DNA from: Nepenthes gracilis
Taxonomy: Eukaryota; Streptophyta; Magnoliopsida; Caryophyllales; Nepenthaceae
DNA length: 64,000 nt
Assembly: GCA_033239525.1 (NCBI GenBank)
Contig: BSYO01000009.1
Coordinates: 19,737,299 to 19,801,298, forward strand
Direction of reading: 5' to 3'
The notes below the pieces were generated by a model. The model saw only the letters and a program-made list of their open reading frames with translations. It searched no databases and was not told the origin of the DNA. The position numbers were made by a program, and so were the translations under genes. Numbering within the stretch: the first letter of the stretch is position 1; each line of letters opens with the position of its first letter. This document shows positions 1-9,913 of the stretch, piece after piece.

Positions 1-1
1 G

Positions 2-196
2 AGTCCCACAAGGGTTAGTGTGCCCCTTGTATATTACAACGAGCTTCTGTTGGAAATTAGACGGACGCTTTCCCAATTCTTCAATGGCTTCCGAACTCAG
101 GTCTGTATTTTTCAGGTGTTACAGACGCTTATAAAACGAAATACGGGTGTAGAAAGGTATATTAGTTGTGGTTGGATAAAAGAAATGAAGAGGTAA
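2..196 (+). other. Open frame running in from the left edge, unrecognised
   Basis: Frame 2 is open from the first bases for 64 codons, to a TAA at 194-196, and has no ATG near the edge. The translation begins SPTRVSVPLVYYNELL and looks less compositionally biased than chance frames nearby. A possible splice donor (CAG|GTCTGT) at about 101-107 could end a coding exon there. It may be the last part of a gene lying mainly outside the window, or a chance frame. I do not recognise the protein. Confidence 0.2.
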
Positions 197-520
197 ACTA
201 AGGAAAGCTTGAAGGTAATAATATGTTTTAGAATTGCTTATACAATCAGAAGATATTATAGTAAATCAAGTGAAATGATAAAATTGAATTTATATAGCTG
301 TTCCTATTTTGTGGGATTTATTGTTATTTGGATTTGTTGAAAGCCTTAGTATGAGACTTAAATTCTGGTGTTGGGTTGCAGCATTCGAATATTACAAAGG
401 TTAGTCTGCAAACTTCTTTTGCCACCCATGGAGTAATCTTATTGAAAAGATTTGTTGCTAATGGTTGGTAGCTACATTGGAAGGGTGGCCTACCATTATG
501 GATTTGTTAACTTACTGGTG
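197..520. other. AT-rich spacer, nothing recognised
   Basis: Between the edge frame and the first triplicated block I see no coding potential, RNA gene or repeat. The two short overlapping frames starting at 452 and 465 run through a poly-A stretch and are not supported. Confidence 0.4.
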
Positions 521-1975
521 GTTTTATTTATGTATGTATTGTGCAGGATTTTTATTTATATTGGTATCAATATCAGTGTGTCAAAAAAAAAAAAAAGAAG
601 GGAAAAAGAGATACTTTTCCCTAAGAAGATTGCAAAAAGAAAAAAAATGATAAAAGAACTAGTTGGGCCTTCTATGTGTTATTATCAATAAATTCTCTTC
701 AGAAATATGCTACCAGTGTATTGAGTTTGTCCCAAGTGATTAATATCATCATAGGGTCGTTCTTAATGTAATATTAAAGTTATTCAGCTGTGGCTAATAC
801 CAATGTAATGTTAAAAAGCTTCGGATTCAAACTAAGATAATACATACTATTATTCAATATTTAAAGTTGCACATTTATTTATCATTAAAATTCACAATAC
901 TAAATTATTTGTGATGAAATTTATATGTAAAAAGATGAACTTGCTACTATTTTAAAAATAACAAATCTTAAATAATTAGTCATACAAATATGAGTAGATA
1001 GCAATTTATATATATTGGGTTATAAATACAGAGTTTTAAGTTAACCTATTCATCATTTTGATTGTAAATTGCTTACTATGTGTGATTATATTTAAATATT
1101 ATTTAAATTACTATTAATTGTACCAATAAAGGTTAATATTATATTAGACCTTTCATAGAGGGGTCGAAATTTGCATAGTTATATGAATATTTAAACTAAG
1201 ATCCTTTATTTTATTTGTTAATTTTCTTAATTATATAAAAATTTTACTACCACGCTAATGTTGACAAATTATAACCTAATCGTGCAGATGTTTTCAATAA
1301 ATTGATATCGCAGATCTTTAAAGCGAGCATCAGTCATCCTGTTCTTCATCAACATTAATTTCCTCATGCCGACAGAGTTCTCTTATCGCTAATCCCTAAC
1401 TCTCTTAGTTATCAGCTAAAGAGAGAAAAAAATAATAATAATAAAACGTCAGTAAACCTACTTTTCTTTCTTCTGTCGTTTTCGTCCTTCTGTACTCTCT
1501 CCATGTTCTGAAATCGTGAAATCAATTGCCCCGATTGTCTGATTATAGTTTCAAACCTTTCGCAGTTGAATGTCTCCCCTCCTCCACCAATTGATCCTGA
1601 GAACAGTAAGAATAGCCGGCGAGCAGGCAACTTGTATCCGGGGAGACGGTAAATATATATATACAGGATTGCTGGCCATTAGATTTTTTTGGTCGCCCAA
1701 ACCCTACTCTCCCACAAACCCACATGTCTGGGTAAATTTCGAAACCCAAGACGAAGGTCATTTTAACGCAAGGCTTTTCTACCAATTCATAATTGGGATT
1801 AATTTTGTCACTTAATAACGCGGTCCAATTGCTATTTGAAGCCTAAAGAAAGATTTTTTTTCAGTAAAATCACCGTTTTCTTGCTACTTTTCTAGTTAAA
1901 TTTGTATTTGCAGCTTTGACTTGGTTGTTAATTGTTAGTAAACAGCTCTCTCCGGCATAGTTATGACTTAACACG
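521..1975. repeat. Triplicated block, copy A
   Basis: This is the first of three related blocks. It begins in an AT-rich part (GGATTTTTATTTATATTGG near 545-565, then TGTTATTATCAATAAATT) and continues into a more GC-rich part at about 1310-1860. The GC-rich part contains the landmarks CAGATCTTTAA, TATAGTTTCAAACC and GCCGGCGAGCAGGCAACTTG. All landmarks recur in the same order in copies B and C. The block ends near TAGTTATGACTTAACACGGA, where copy B starts. Its function is unknown. The GC-rich half could be a duplicated promoter or 5' exon, because copy C is the block nearest the DP gene. Confidence 0.75.
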
Positions 1976-2538
1976 GATTTTTATTTACATATTGTGTGGG
2001 ATTTTTATTTATATTGGCTGTAATTATTTGGACCTGCTATGTGTTATTATCAATAAATTTTCTTTCAGAGATATGCTATCAATGTATCGAGTTTGTCTCA
2101 AGTGATTAATATCATCATAGGGTTATTTTTAATGTAATGTTAAAGTTATTCAATTGTGGCTAAAAAGATTCGAATTCAAATGAAGATAATACATACTATT
2201 ATTCTATGTATAAAGTTAGACATTTTTTTCATTAAAATTCACAATACTAAATTATTTGTGGTGAAATTTATATGTAAAAAGATGAACTTGCTACTAGTTT
2301 AAAAAAAAAAAACCTTAAATAATTAGTTCTATAAATGTGGCAGATAACAATTTATACATATTGGGTTATAAATACAGAAAATCTTGACTCAACGTATTCA
2401 TCAATATTAATTTTTTGGAGCTGAAAGAGTTCTCTTATCACGAATTGCTGATCCCTAGTTTCATTTGTTTGCAGCGAAAGAGAGAAAATTATAATAATAA
2501 GATGAAGGTATTTACGTTTCTTGAATCTATATTCGAAT

Positions 2539-2543
2539 AAATC
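2539..2543. repeat. Target-site duplication, left (solo LTR)
   Basis: AAATC lies just before the TG of the solo LTR. The partner after the terminal CA (5637-5641) is AAACC. The uninterrupted copy C reads AAACCTG at the equivalent place, so the left copy appears to carry one C-to-T change. Confidence 0.6.
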
Positions 2544-3151
2544 TGTAATATTTTGAACATTTTGTCTTTATTTTTTTGTGAAAATAAATTACCCGATTCA
2601 TTATAATAATTATTTGGCCATTTTTTGTGAATGTTTGGTAGAAATTTCATAATTTGGTTTTAAAATATGGGCTTGAATTCTTAATGAGTCATATACAAAA
2701 AATTTTAATTGTGATATTTATTTTTTTGAGAAAAATTATGAGATTTATTTTGAAATAAATTTTTAATAATTAATAAAATTAGATAATATAACGACTATAT
2801 AGAAAGTGAGTAGATATTTAATATTAGATCCTAATAAGCTTAGTGTATTTGGATTGTCGAATTAGGTTTAAATACTCGGACTTATTAATTTGAATTAATA
2901 GTTTGAAGTATTTTGTTTATTGAATTTAATTTAAAGTAATTAATATATTTGATTAAGTTGATTTAATTATAAACCTAATTAATTGAGTGAATCATTATAT
3001 ATTTAAATTAGATAGTTTTTAGTATATTAGAATTTATTAATTAAAAATATAATTATAAATTAAATTGAAAAGGGTGTCAAAATATTAGAAATTGAGATTG
3101 AAATTTTAGTTATTATAAAGGTAATAAAATAAAATAAATAATATTATTTAA

Positions 3152-3340
3152 TTAGAAATAAATAAATAAATAAATAAATTCAATAACAAACAAATAAATA
3201 AATAAATAATAGTATACGGTGAAATAAAAGAAAGGAAGGGAAGCCGGAGGGAAAGGGAGAAAGAAAGAAGAAGAAGAAGAAGGAAAGGAGAAGAGAGAGA
3301 GAGAGAGGAGCGGCGCGAGTCGGCAGGGCAGAGAAGGAAG
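3152..3340. repeat. Low-complexity AAAT and purine-rich tract
   Basis: Inside the solo LTR, (AAAT)n repeats are followed by a GA/AAG-rich tract. The long minus-strand frame over this stretch is low-complexity Leu/Phe/Ser and is not a gene. Confidence 0.7.
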
Positions 3341-4035
3341 AAATCGACGCTGAAGATGGAACCTCAGTAGCCCTAGCACGATTTATCCTCCATTATTTAA
3401 GAGTTGCAATGCCGTGAATTGGGGGAGGGAGAACGGGAGCCGAAGAGGGAAGACGCGCACGAGTCGAAGAGAGAAGCTGCCGTTGCCGCCGTCGCCGTAA
3501 GAAAGACAAGAAATTGAGGCAAGTAAAATTCCTATGTTCTGCATGCAAATCATTTCTTACTCATCGTTTTTTCTTATTTTCTTGTTGTATGCATTGATTT
3601 TGTGGGAATCGGTTGTATTCTTGATTTTGAAGTAGAAAATGGGAAAACAGAGCAACGGCTCGATTTGGTGAAAGGCCCGAAATTTTCGAGGGGTTCACAT
3701 TAAATTGGGAGACGAAACTTTGTGGGTTAACACATTAAAATCATTGTTTGTCATATTGGGAATAAAAAACTGGATTTATTTTGAGTTCGGTGGGAAATCT
3801 CACGGAGTCAATGAACAGAGTGCTATGCTCTGTTTGAGATACTAGTCCGGTTACAGTAAGGTTGAATGGCTGCTCATTGATTTGGCTTATATTAAGGTAT
3901 CCAATATTTGAGTATAAATATAGGATTTTAGAAATTATTTTCTATTGCTTCAGTATTGCTCGAGGAGAGCAGCGGCTGCGTAATTTTGTTTTGTTCGATT
4001 TAGTATACTTGGTACTAAATCTGGAAGCTGGAAGT

Positions 4036-4395
4036 GGCGTATGTGTGTATGTTTGTGTATATACTTGGGTTTATACATATGTATGTAAATATTGAAGAGT
4101 GTATATGAATAATAATGTATGGATTTATACGAGTGTGTGTGTGTGTGTGCACATTATATAAGAGTGTGTGTGTGCTGTCTGTGTACAGCATGATGTGTGT
4201 GCAGCCTGTGGGCACATAATGTGTGTGTATATATATATATATGTATGTATGTATGAATGTATGCATTATACGGGTGGGTGCGTATATATAAGCTAGGATG
4301 TGTATAATTATATATATATATATGCATAATTATATGGGTTGATGTATATTTATGGGAAAAATAGATGTACATAATGTATGTGTACGTGTATGTAT
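4036..4395 (+). repeat. GT-rich block inside the solo LTR
   Basis: Degenerate (GT)n, (GTAT)n and (TA)n runs cover about 360 bp. A comparable GT-rich block, in the same orientation relative to the LTR, sits within the 5' LTR of the minus-strand Gypsy element (CA-rich on the + strand at 46265-46850). Confidence 0.75.
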
Positions 4396-5636
4396 ATTGA
4401 GGAGAAAATTAATAGTAATTATTATTTTAATTGACCCTCGTGAAATTAGTCAATATAGTTGGATAGACAAGAATCGTGAGTTGGTTCGATAATGATAAAA
4501 TTGAATACATTTTATGGTCTTAGAAATGAGATTTGATATACCGAGTGGGACAGTTATGATCGAATATAACATTTAAAAATGGTTGAACGAATATTCTGAA
4601 TTTCCTTGGATCTGCTTCTATTCCTGTGATGATCGATCTTTGCGTTGGTTTTAATCGCATGCGTATATTGGTATTCTATGGATAAGTAAATGGGAGTGTA
4701 TGAAGACTCTACGGTATCCGGGCGAATAGGAGTCCATGGGACCTTAGAGTAGCCTATGCTTTTCCAATACCTATTCTATTCTGGAGGTCGAGGTTATTAT
4801 TATTGATGAGGGATACTTATAGTCTAGTGATAATCATAAATGATGATATTAAGGATATCATTAGCGAGGAATATTAGAGATGATATGAACATGTTATGGG
4901 TATAATCTCTATAAGGACTGTAGGGGTAGTAGGGATATCATGGATACCGGGTAACCACGTAGTACTGACCCAGCTATTGGGAGCGTAAATACGCGATTTT
5001 TGGTTTACTATAACAGAATAATGTTTATGGAGATTATTGTTATTTTGTACAGTTGTTATCTCATGTTGAGCTAATGATTGGATTGGGTGGAATTTATGTT
5101 GCATTCCTGATATCCAGTTTTCATATAGCTTTTGGATCGTGAATACGACATATTATTGAATTTTGGATAGTGGTTGGTATATTGCATGACATTTTTTATT
5201 TTATATATTTGATATTATTATCTAAGATGTTTATTTGCATTCCTATATTATTGATTATATTTATTTGTTGAGTATTTGACTCACTCTTATATTTTCTTGA
5301 CTCTAAATTGAAGAGGTATCATAGGTGCTAGTCAAGATTTATGAGATTATTGTTGAGCACTAGATAGAGACGATTTTGGAGTTAGTGGCCCATGAGCGAT
5401 AGTGGAAAATATTTCTTTTATTTTGAGTAATTTACGATTTTGGATGCTATATTAATTGATGTATTTATGAGGGTCATTTATGGTATGATAATTTTTAATA
5501 ATTTGATGATTTTGAGTTCATATATGTTGATGGACTTTAGAATTAATGTAGGATAATTGATGAATTCGGATGATTTGAGATGTTTCTGTACGAACGGTTC
5601 AGGTCAGGTCCGAAGACTTGTGCTCGGGTCGTCACA

Positions 5637-5641
5637 AAACC
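5637..5641. repeat. Target-site duplication, right (solo LTR)
   Basis: AAACC follows the terminal CA of the solo LTR and pairs with AAATC at 2539-2543. Confidence 0.6.
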
Positions 5642-6337
5642 TGCTTGTCTTTCTTCTTTTGTTTTTGTCTTTTCGTACTTTCTGCATATGCTGAAACCGT
5701 GAAATCAACTGCCCCACTTGTCTCATTATAGTTTCAAACCTTTTGCAATTGAAGACGTTCAAGTCTCCCCTGCTCCTCCAATTGATCTCGAGAATAGCAT
5801 GAACAGCTGGAAAGCAGGCAACTTGTTTCTCAGGAGAAGGTAGAGAAATGTACACAGGACTGCTGGCCATTAGCTTCTTTTGTCGCCCAAACCTCACTTA
5901 CCCGCAAAGCCCACAAGTTCTAGGGTCTTTTCTCATCTGGGTACATTTCGAAACCTAAGATAAAGGTCATTTCTACGCTGAACTTTTCTATCAATTCATA
6001 ATTGGGATTAATTTTGAAACTTAATATTGTGGTCCAATTGCTATTTGGAGCCTAAAGAAAGATTTTTTTTTTTTTGTTAAAATCGCTGTTTTCTTATTAC
6101 TTTTCTAGTTAAATTTGCATTTGCAGCTCTGACTTAGTTGTTAATTGTTAGTAAACAAGTCTTTCCAATATAGTTATGACTTAGTACGGACTAAAATACA
6201 AATTTGGTGGACTTGCAATGTCACTAACATGATAATTTGTAGATACAAATTTATTATTATTCCTCAAATAGAAATGAAACGTTGTATATATGACACTGGA
6301 TAGTACAAGATTGATGATATTGGACTTATAAAATCAA

Positions 6338-6375
<38 letters not shown>

Positions 6376-6376
6376 G
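6338..6376. repeat. (TG)n(TA)n microsatellite
   Basis: About eleven TG units run directly into about nine TA units, just before copy C of the triplicated block. Confidence 0.95.
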
Positions 6377-7527
6377 TATTTGTGTGTGTATGTATGTATT
6401 GTGTGGGATTTTTATTTATATTGGCGTCAGGATCAGTAAGTTAGTCAAAAAAAAGGAAGTATGATACTTTTTCCTAAGAAGATTGCAAAAAAAATTGATA
6501 AAAGAACTACTTAGGCCTGCTGTGTGTTATTATCAATAAATTCTCTTACAGAAATATGCTACCAATGTATTGAGTTTGTCTCAAGTGATTAATATCATCA
6601 TAGGGTCATTTTTAATGTAATGTTAAAGTTATTCAGTTGTGGCTAAAAAGATTCGGATTCAAATTAAGATAATATATGCTATTATTCTATATATAAAGTT
6701 GGATATATAAAAGATTCACAATACGAAATTATTTGTGATGAAATTTATAGGTAAAAATATGAACTTGCTACTAGTTTAAAAATAACAAACCTATACAAAT
6801 ATGAGTAGATAACAATTTATACATATTGGGTTATAAATACAAAAAATCTTAAGTTAACATATTCATCATTTTGATTGTAAATTGCTTACTATGTGTGATT
6901 ATATTTTGAGATGCATTAGCGGGGTTAATAAACCAACATTTAAAATATATTGCAGAAGTATCATAAATATGACATAAATTACTTTGTCAATTTTTTTCTC
7001 ATTGAGAATAAATATTATTTAAATTACTATTAATTGTACCAATAAAGGTTAATATTACATTAGACCTTTCATAGAGGGGTTGAAGTTTGCATAGCTGTAT
7101 AAATATTTAAAATAAGATCATTTATTCAATTTATTTTATTTGTTATTTTTTTAATTATATAAAAATCTTACTATTATGCTAATGTTGACAAATTATAACT
7201 TCATCATGAGAATGTTTCCAATAAATTGATATGGCAGATCTTTAAGGTGTGGATCAGTCGTCCTGCTCTTCATCAACATTAATTTCTTGATGCCGAGAGA
7301 GTCCTCTCATCGCGAGTTCAGGCCCCTAGCTCCCTTTGTTAGCAGCAAAAGAGAGAAAATAATAATAATAAGACGAAGGCATTGCGTTCCTTGGGTCTGT
7401 ATTCGAGTAAACCTGTTTTCTTTCTTCTTTTGTGTTTGTCTTTTTGTACTTTTTCCATGTGCTGAAACCATGAAATCAACTGCCCCAGTCGTCTCATTAT
7501 AGTTTCAAACCTTTTGCAGTTGAAGAC

Positions 7528-7536
7528 GTTCATGTC
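7528..7536. repeat. Target-site duplication, left (MITE)
   Basis: GTTCATGTC precedes the MITE; GTTCACGTC follows it at 7744-7752 (one mismatch). Copy B has a single GTTCAAGTC at this place. A 9-bp duplication is typical of Mutator-like transposition. Confidence 0.6.
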
Positions 7537-7743
7537 AATGTCGGGGATCCTGTTCTGCAGCACAGGCGCTGTGCCGCGGAACTGCCTGTTGGATCAAAAT
7601 CCAACGGGCAGCTGTTCCCCTTTTCTATTTTTGTTTTTGTTTTTTTGTTTTTTACTGGGGGATAACCCCGCCCATTGGATTTTGATCCAACGGGCGACGT
7701 CTGCGGCACAGGCGCTGTGCCGCGGAACAGACCCCCCTTCTCC
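7537..7743. mobile_element. Mutator-like MITE with long inverted repeats
   Basis: This 207-bp insertion is absent from copies A and B. Its two arms (about 75-80 bases each) are imperfect inverted repeats around a T-rich loop at about 7620-7655. Each arm carries GCACAGGCGCTGTGC, itself nearly palindromic, and TTGGATCAAAATCCAA, fully palindromic. It is flanked by a 9-bp duplication. It encodes no protein, so it is non-autonomous. Assignment to Mutator rests on the duplication length and the long inverted repeats. Confidence 0.7.
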
Positions 7744-7752
7744 GTTCACGTC
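7744..7752. repeat. Target-site duplication, right (MITE)
   Basis: GTTCACGTC pairs with GTTCATGTC at 7528-7536. Confidence 0.6.
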
Positions 7753-8106
7753 TCCTCTCCTCCTCCAATTGATCTCGAGAACAACAAGAACAGCCGGCGA
7801 GCAGGCAACTTGTATCACGGGAGAAGGTAGAGAAATATACATAGGACTGCTTCCCATTAGCTTCTTTTGTTGCCCAAACTTCACTTCCCCGCAAAGCCCA
7901 CGTCCTAGGGTCTTTTCTCGTCTGGGTACATTTCAAAACCTAAGGTAAAGGTCATTTCTACGCTGGACTTTTTTTTCAGTTCATAAATGGGATTAATTTT
8001 GTCACTTAATATTGTGGTCCAATTGCTATTTGGAGCCTAAAGAAAGATTTTTTTTGGTAAAATCGCTGTTTTCTTGCTACTTTTCTGGTTAAATTTGCAT
8101 TTGCAG

Positions 8107-9883
8107 GTCTGAAATTGGACGATTCATCTGGGTCTCTTCCTGAATATATTATTTTTGTATTTATTCTCTTTTATTTATTTATTTATTTATTTCTGTGCAA
8201 ATTTTTATGCGGAAGTAGTACAGTTTTAATGTGCTACCTGTAAACCGATTCCACACCTAGTGCCGTATTCAGTTAGTCTTTGCAACCGGGTCAATCGATA
8301 CATCATTTCAAAGAAAATTGACTTAAAAATGGAGAACATTATTATCCTCAATTGTAGTTTTTTTTTTTCTGTACATTATTTACAAAAAAAAGAATGATAA
8401 GTATATCTCTGTATGCCACCTAGAAATCATCCTCTCCGGAACTTGATGTTGCCGTAATTTGCTTATATGATTGGAGTAGAGCCGCATATACAATTCATAT
8501 TACAATAACTTGGTTTGATCTTTATTAAGTCTCTCTGTATGTCACCTATCTCTCTATTATGATCCCAGCTGACTCCTTGATTTGCTAACTAACCCCTAGC
8601 TTACTAGAAAGGCACTTTATTTCCAAATTCCTTCCTTCCTTGCTGGCCTGGGTAAATGATCTTGCAGAGTAGCATGATCCAAAGCTGCGGTTGCTACAAG
8701 AATGAGATATTCCAAAACATTCACTTATGATAGAATTTGAACTAATTGAGCCACAGTTTGTCGTTTCTTTCCAATTGCAACATAAACACAGTACAGTGTC
8801 TCACCCTCAACGGTGGCCCTTGAGTTCATTTGCTTTTGTGGGCTTATCTGCCAGTCGTGTTGGGTCTATCGCTCAGTTGAAAGCTATAAAATAAGTCTAT
8901 GGTAGTTCAAAACTAGAATTAGCCCAATATCGCAAAGTAGCCTCCCTTGCTTCTTACTGCTGTTTTAAACTTTATTAAGTTCTTCTCTTCCAGATTCTTA
9001 TTATGAACAAATTCTTCTTCATATGAAACTGAACTCAGGTGTTTATAACTTGAAACAATGAATATGTGGCTCACAAAAGTTAGGTCACAACTTTGTAAAA
9101 TTAGCAAATGCATGTAATATATATATTTGCCTGGATGAATGAAACAGGCCAAAAATTACATGTTTCCTCCTGTTGTTTTTTGTTGTATTGCCCACTGGGT
9201 GATCTTATTTCATCTCTTTCAAATGATACACCTGTGGTTGATTGGGTACTTGAGTCATAATTTAGTTCCACTACATCAAAAAGCTTTATATTCTACTATA
9301 TGATGGTGAATTTCATGGCTGATGCAATCAATTGACTCTATGAATTGGTACCTAAATATATGTATGCGTGTCAATCCTCATGATACCTTTTTCTCGTTGG
9401 GGTCAAACCCCTCATGATGTTATACTTAGATCTTTCCTCGGAAGTTGCCTGTTAATTTTCTTGACAGGATCAATTATTTGAAGCGTTAACTATGCTTTCT
9501 CTAAAAATGGAGAACACAAATTGGGGCAATAAATCGCCTAGTTGCTTATTATGATTGGAGAATACTTACAACTTGGCCATAGATCGTGTTTGGAAAAAAA
9601 AAAAAAAAGAAAATATAATAAGAAAGAGATTATTCCCTTTAAGCTTGTCCAGTACCACCTTTAAAAAATGCATCTTACCATTCGGTCATACAAGTTTGGT
9701 CAATATAAATGAGTTTTTATCTTTGCATTTGAAATGAATTTGAAAAAGGTATGGCCACTTTGTTTCTTTATGACTGAGATTAAATTATCACAGTTCATTA
9801 AAGAAAAAAGATCCTTTTTGTTAGTTGAAAGAGGAGAAAATCTTGTTTATCTGAACCTTTTTTTCTCGATATTGGTTGTACAG
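8107..9883. other. DP 5' flank or first intron, no gene seen
   Basis: This is AT-rich DNA between the triplicated block and the acceptor of the first coding DP exon. The final bases (TTGGTTGTACAG, 9872-9883) make a good acceptor, so at least one non-coding exon must lie upstream. I could not place it or a promoter. The frame beginning at 9734 reads through this acceptor and is probably intronic. Confidence 0.5.
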
Positions 9884-9913
9884 GTTTATACTACATCTAG
9901 TCTGAATGCAGGA

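Larger units (their letters stand above)
2544..5636 (+). mobile_element. Solo LTR of a Gypsy element (Tekay-like, + orientation)
   Basis: A 3093-bp insertion begins TGTAAT and ends GGGTCGTCACA. It interrupts copy B exactly where A and C are continuous, and is flanked by AAATC/AAACC. It has no gag or pol. The end resembles the LTR end of the minus-strand element at 37886-48005 (GGTCGCCACA in sense). Internal landmarks also correspond: a GT-rich block, a TTTTCTTGACTCTAAATTGA-like stretch and a GGGAGCGTAAATACGC-like stretch. It is most likely left by recombination between two LTRs of a full element. The family call rests on these matches only; overall identity is low. Confidence 0.7.
1976..6380. 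repeat. Triplicated block, copy B, split by a solo LTR
   Basis: The left half (1976-2543) and right half (from 5642) together match copies A and C. They are separated by a 3.09 kb solo LTR. Relative to A and C this copy also lacks the segment between two TTCATCA motifs: it reads ATTCATCAATATTAAT at about 2396-2411, where A has both motifs about 300 bp apart. That fits a deletion between short direct repeats. The right half continues to TAGTTATGACTTAGTACGGA at about 6170-6189, then about 190 bp of sequence absent from the A/B junction, including a (TG)n(TA)n run. Confidence 0.75.
6381..8106. repeat. Triplicated block, copy C, with a MITE insertion
   Basis: The third block carries the landmarks of A and B. 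Relative to A it has about 105 extra bases near 6910-7010 and a 207-bp MITE at 7537-7743. It ends near TTTGCATTTGCAG (8094-8106), after which it diverges from A and B. That end looks like a splice acceptor. It is the block nearest the DP gene, so it could contain the DP promoter or a non-coding first exon, but nothing here proves transcription. Confidence 0.7.

Noticed and set aside
4015..4372. His/Tyr/Thr-rich minus-strand frames
   Set aside because: They are read from the GT-rich block of the solo LTR.
9734..9883. An upstream ATG in frame with the DP start
   Set aside because: A good splice acceptor at 9881-9883 and the known N-terminus of plant DP proteins favour the ATG at 9914.
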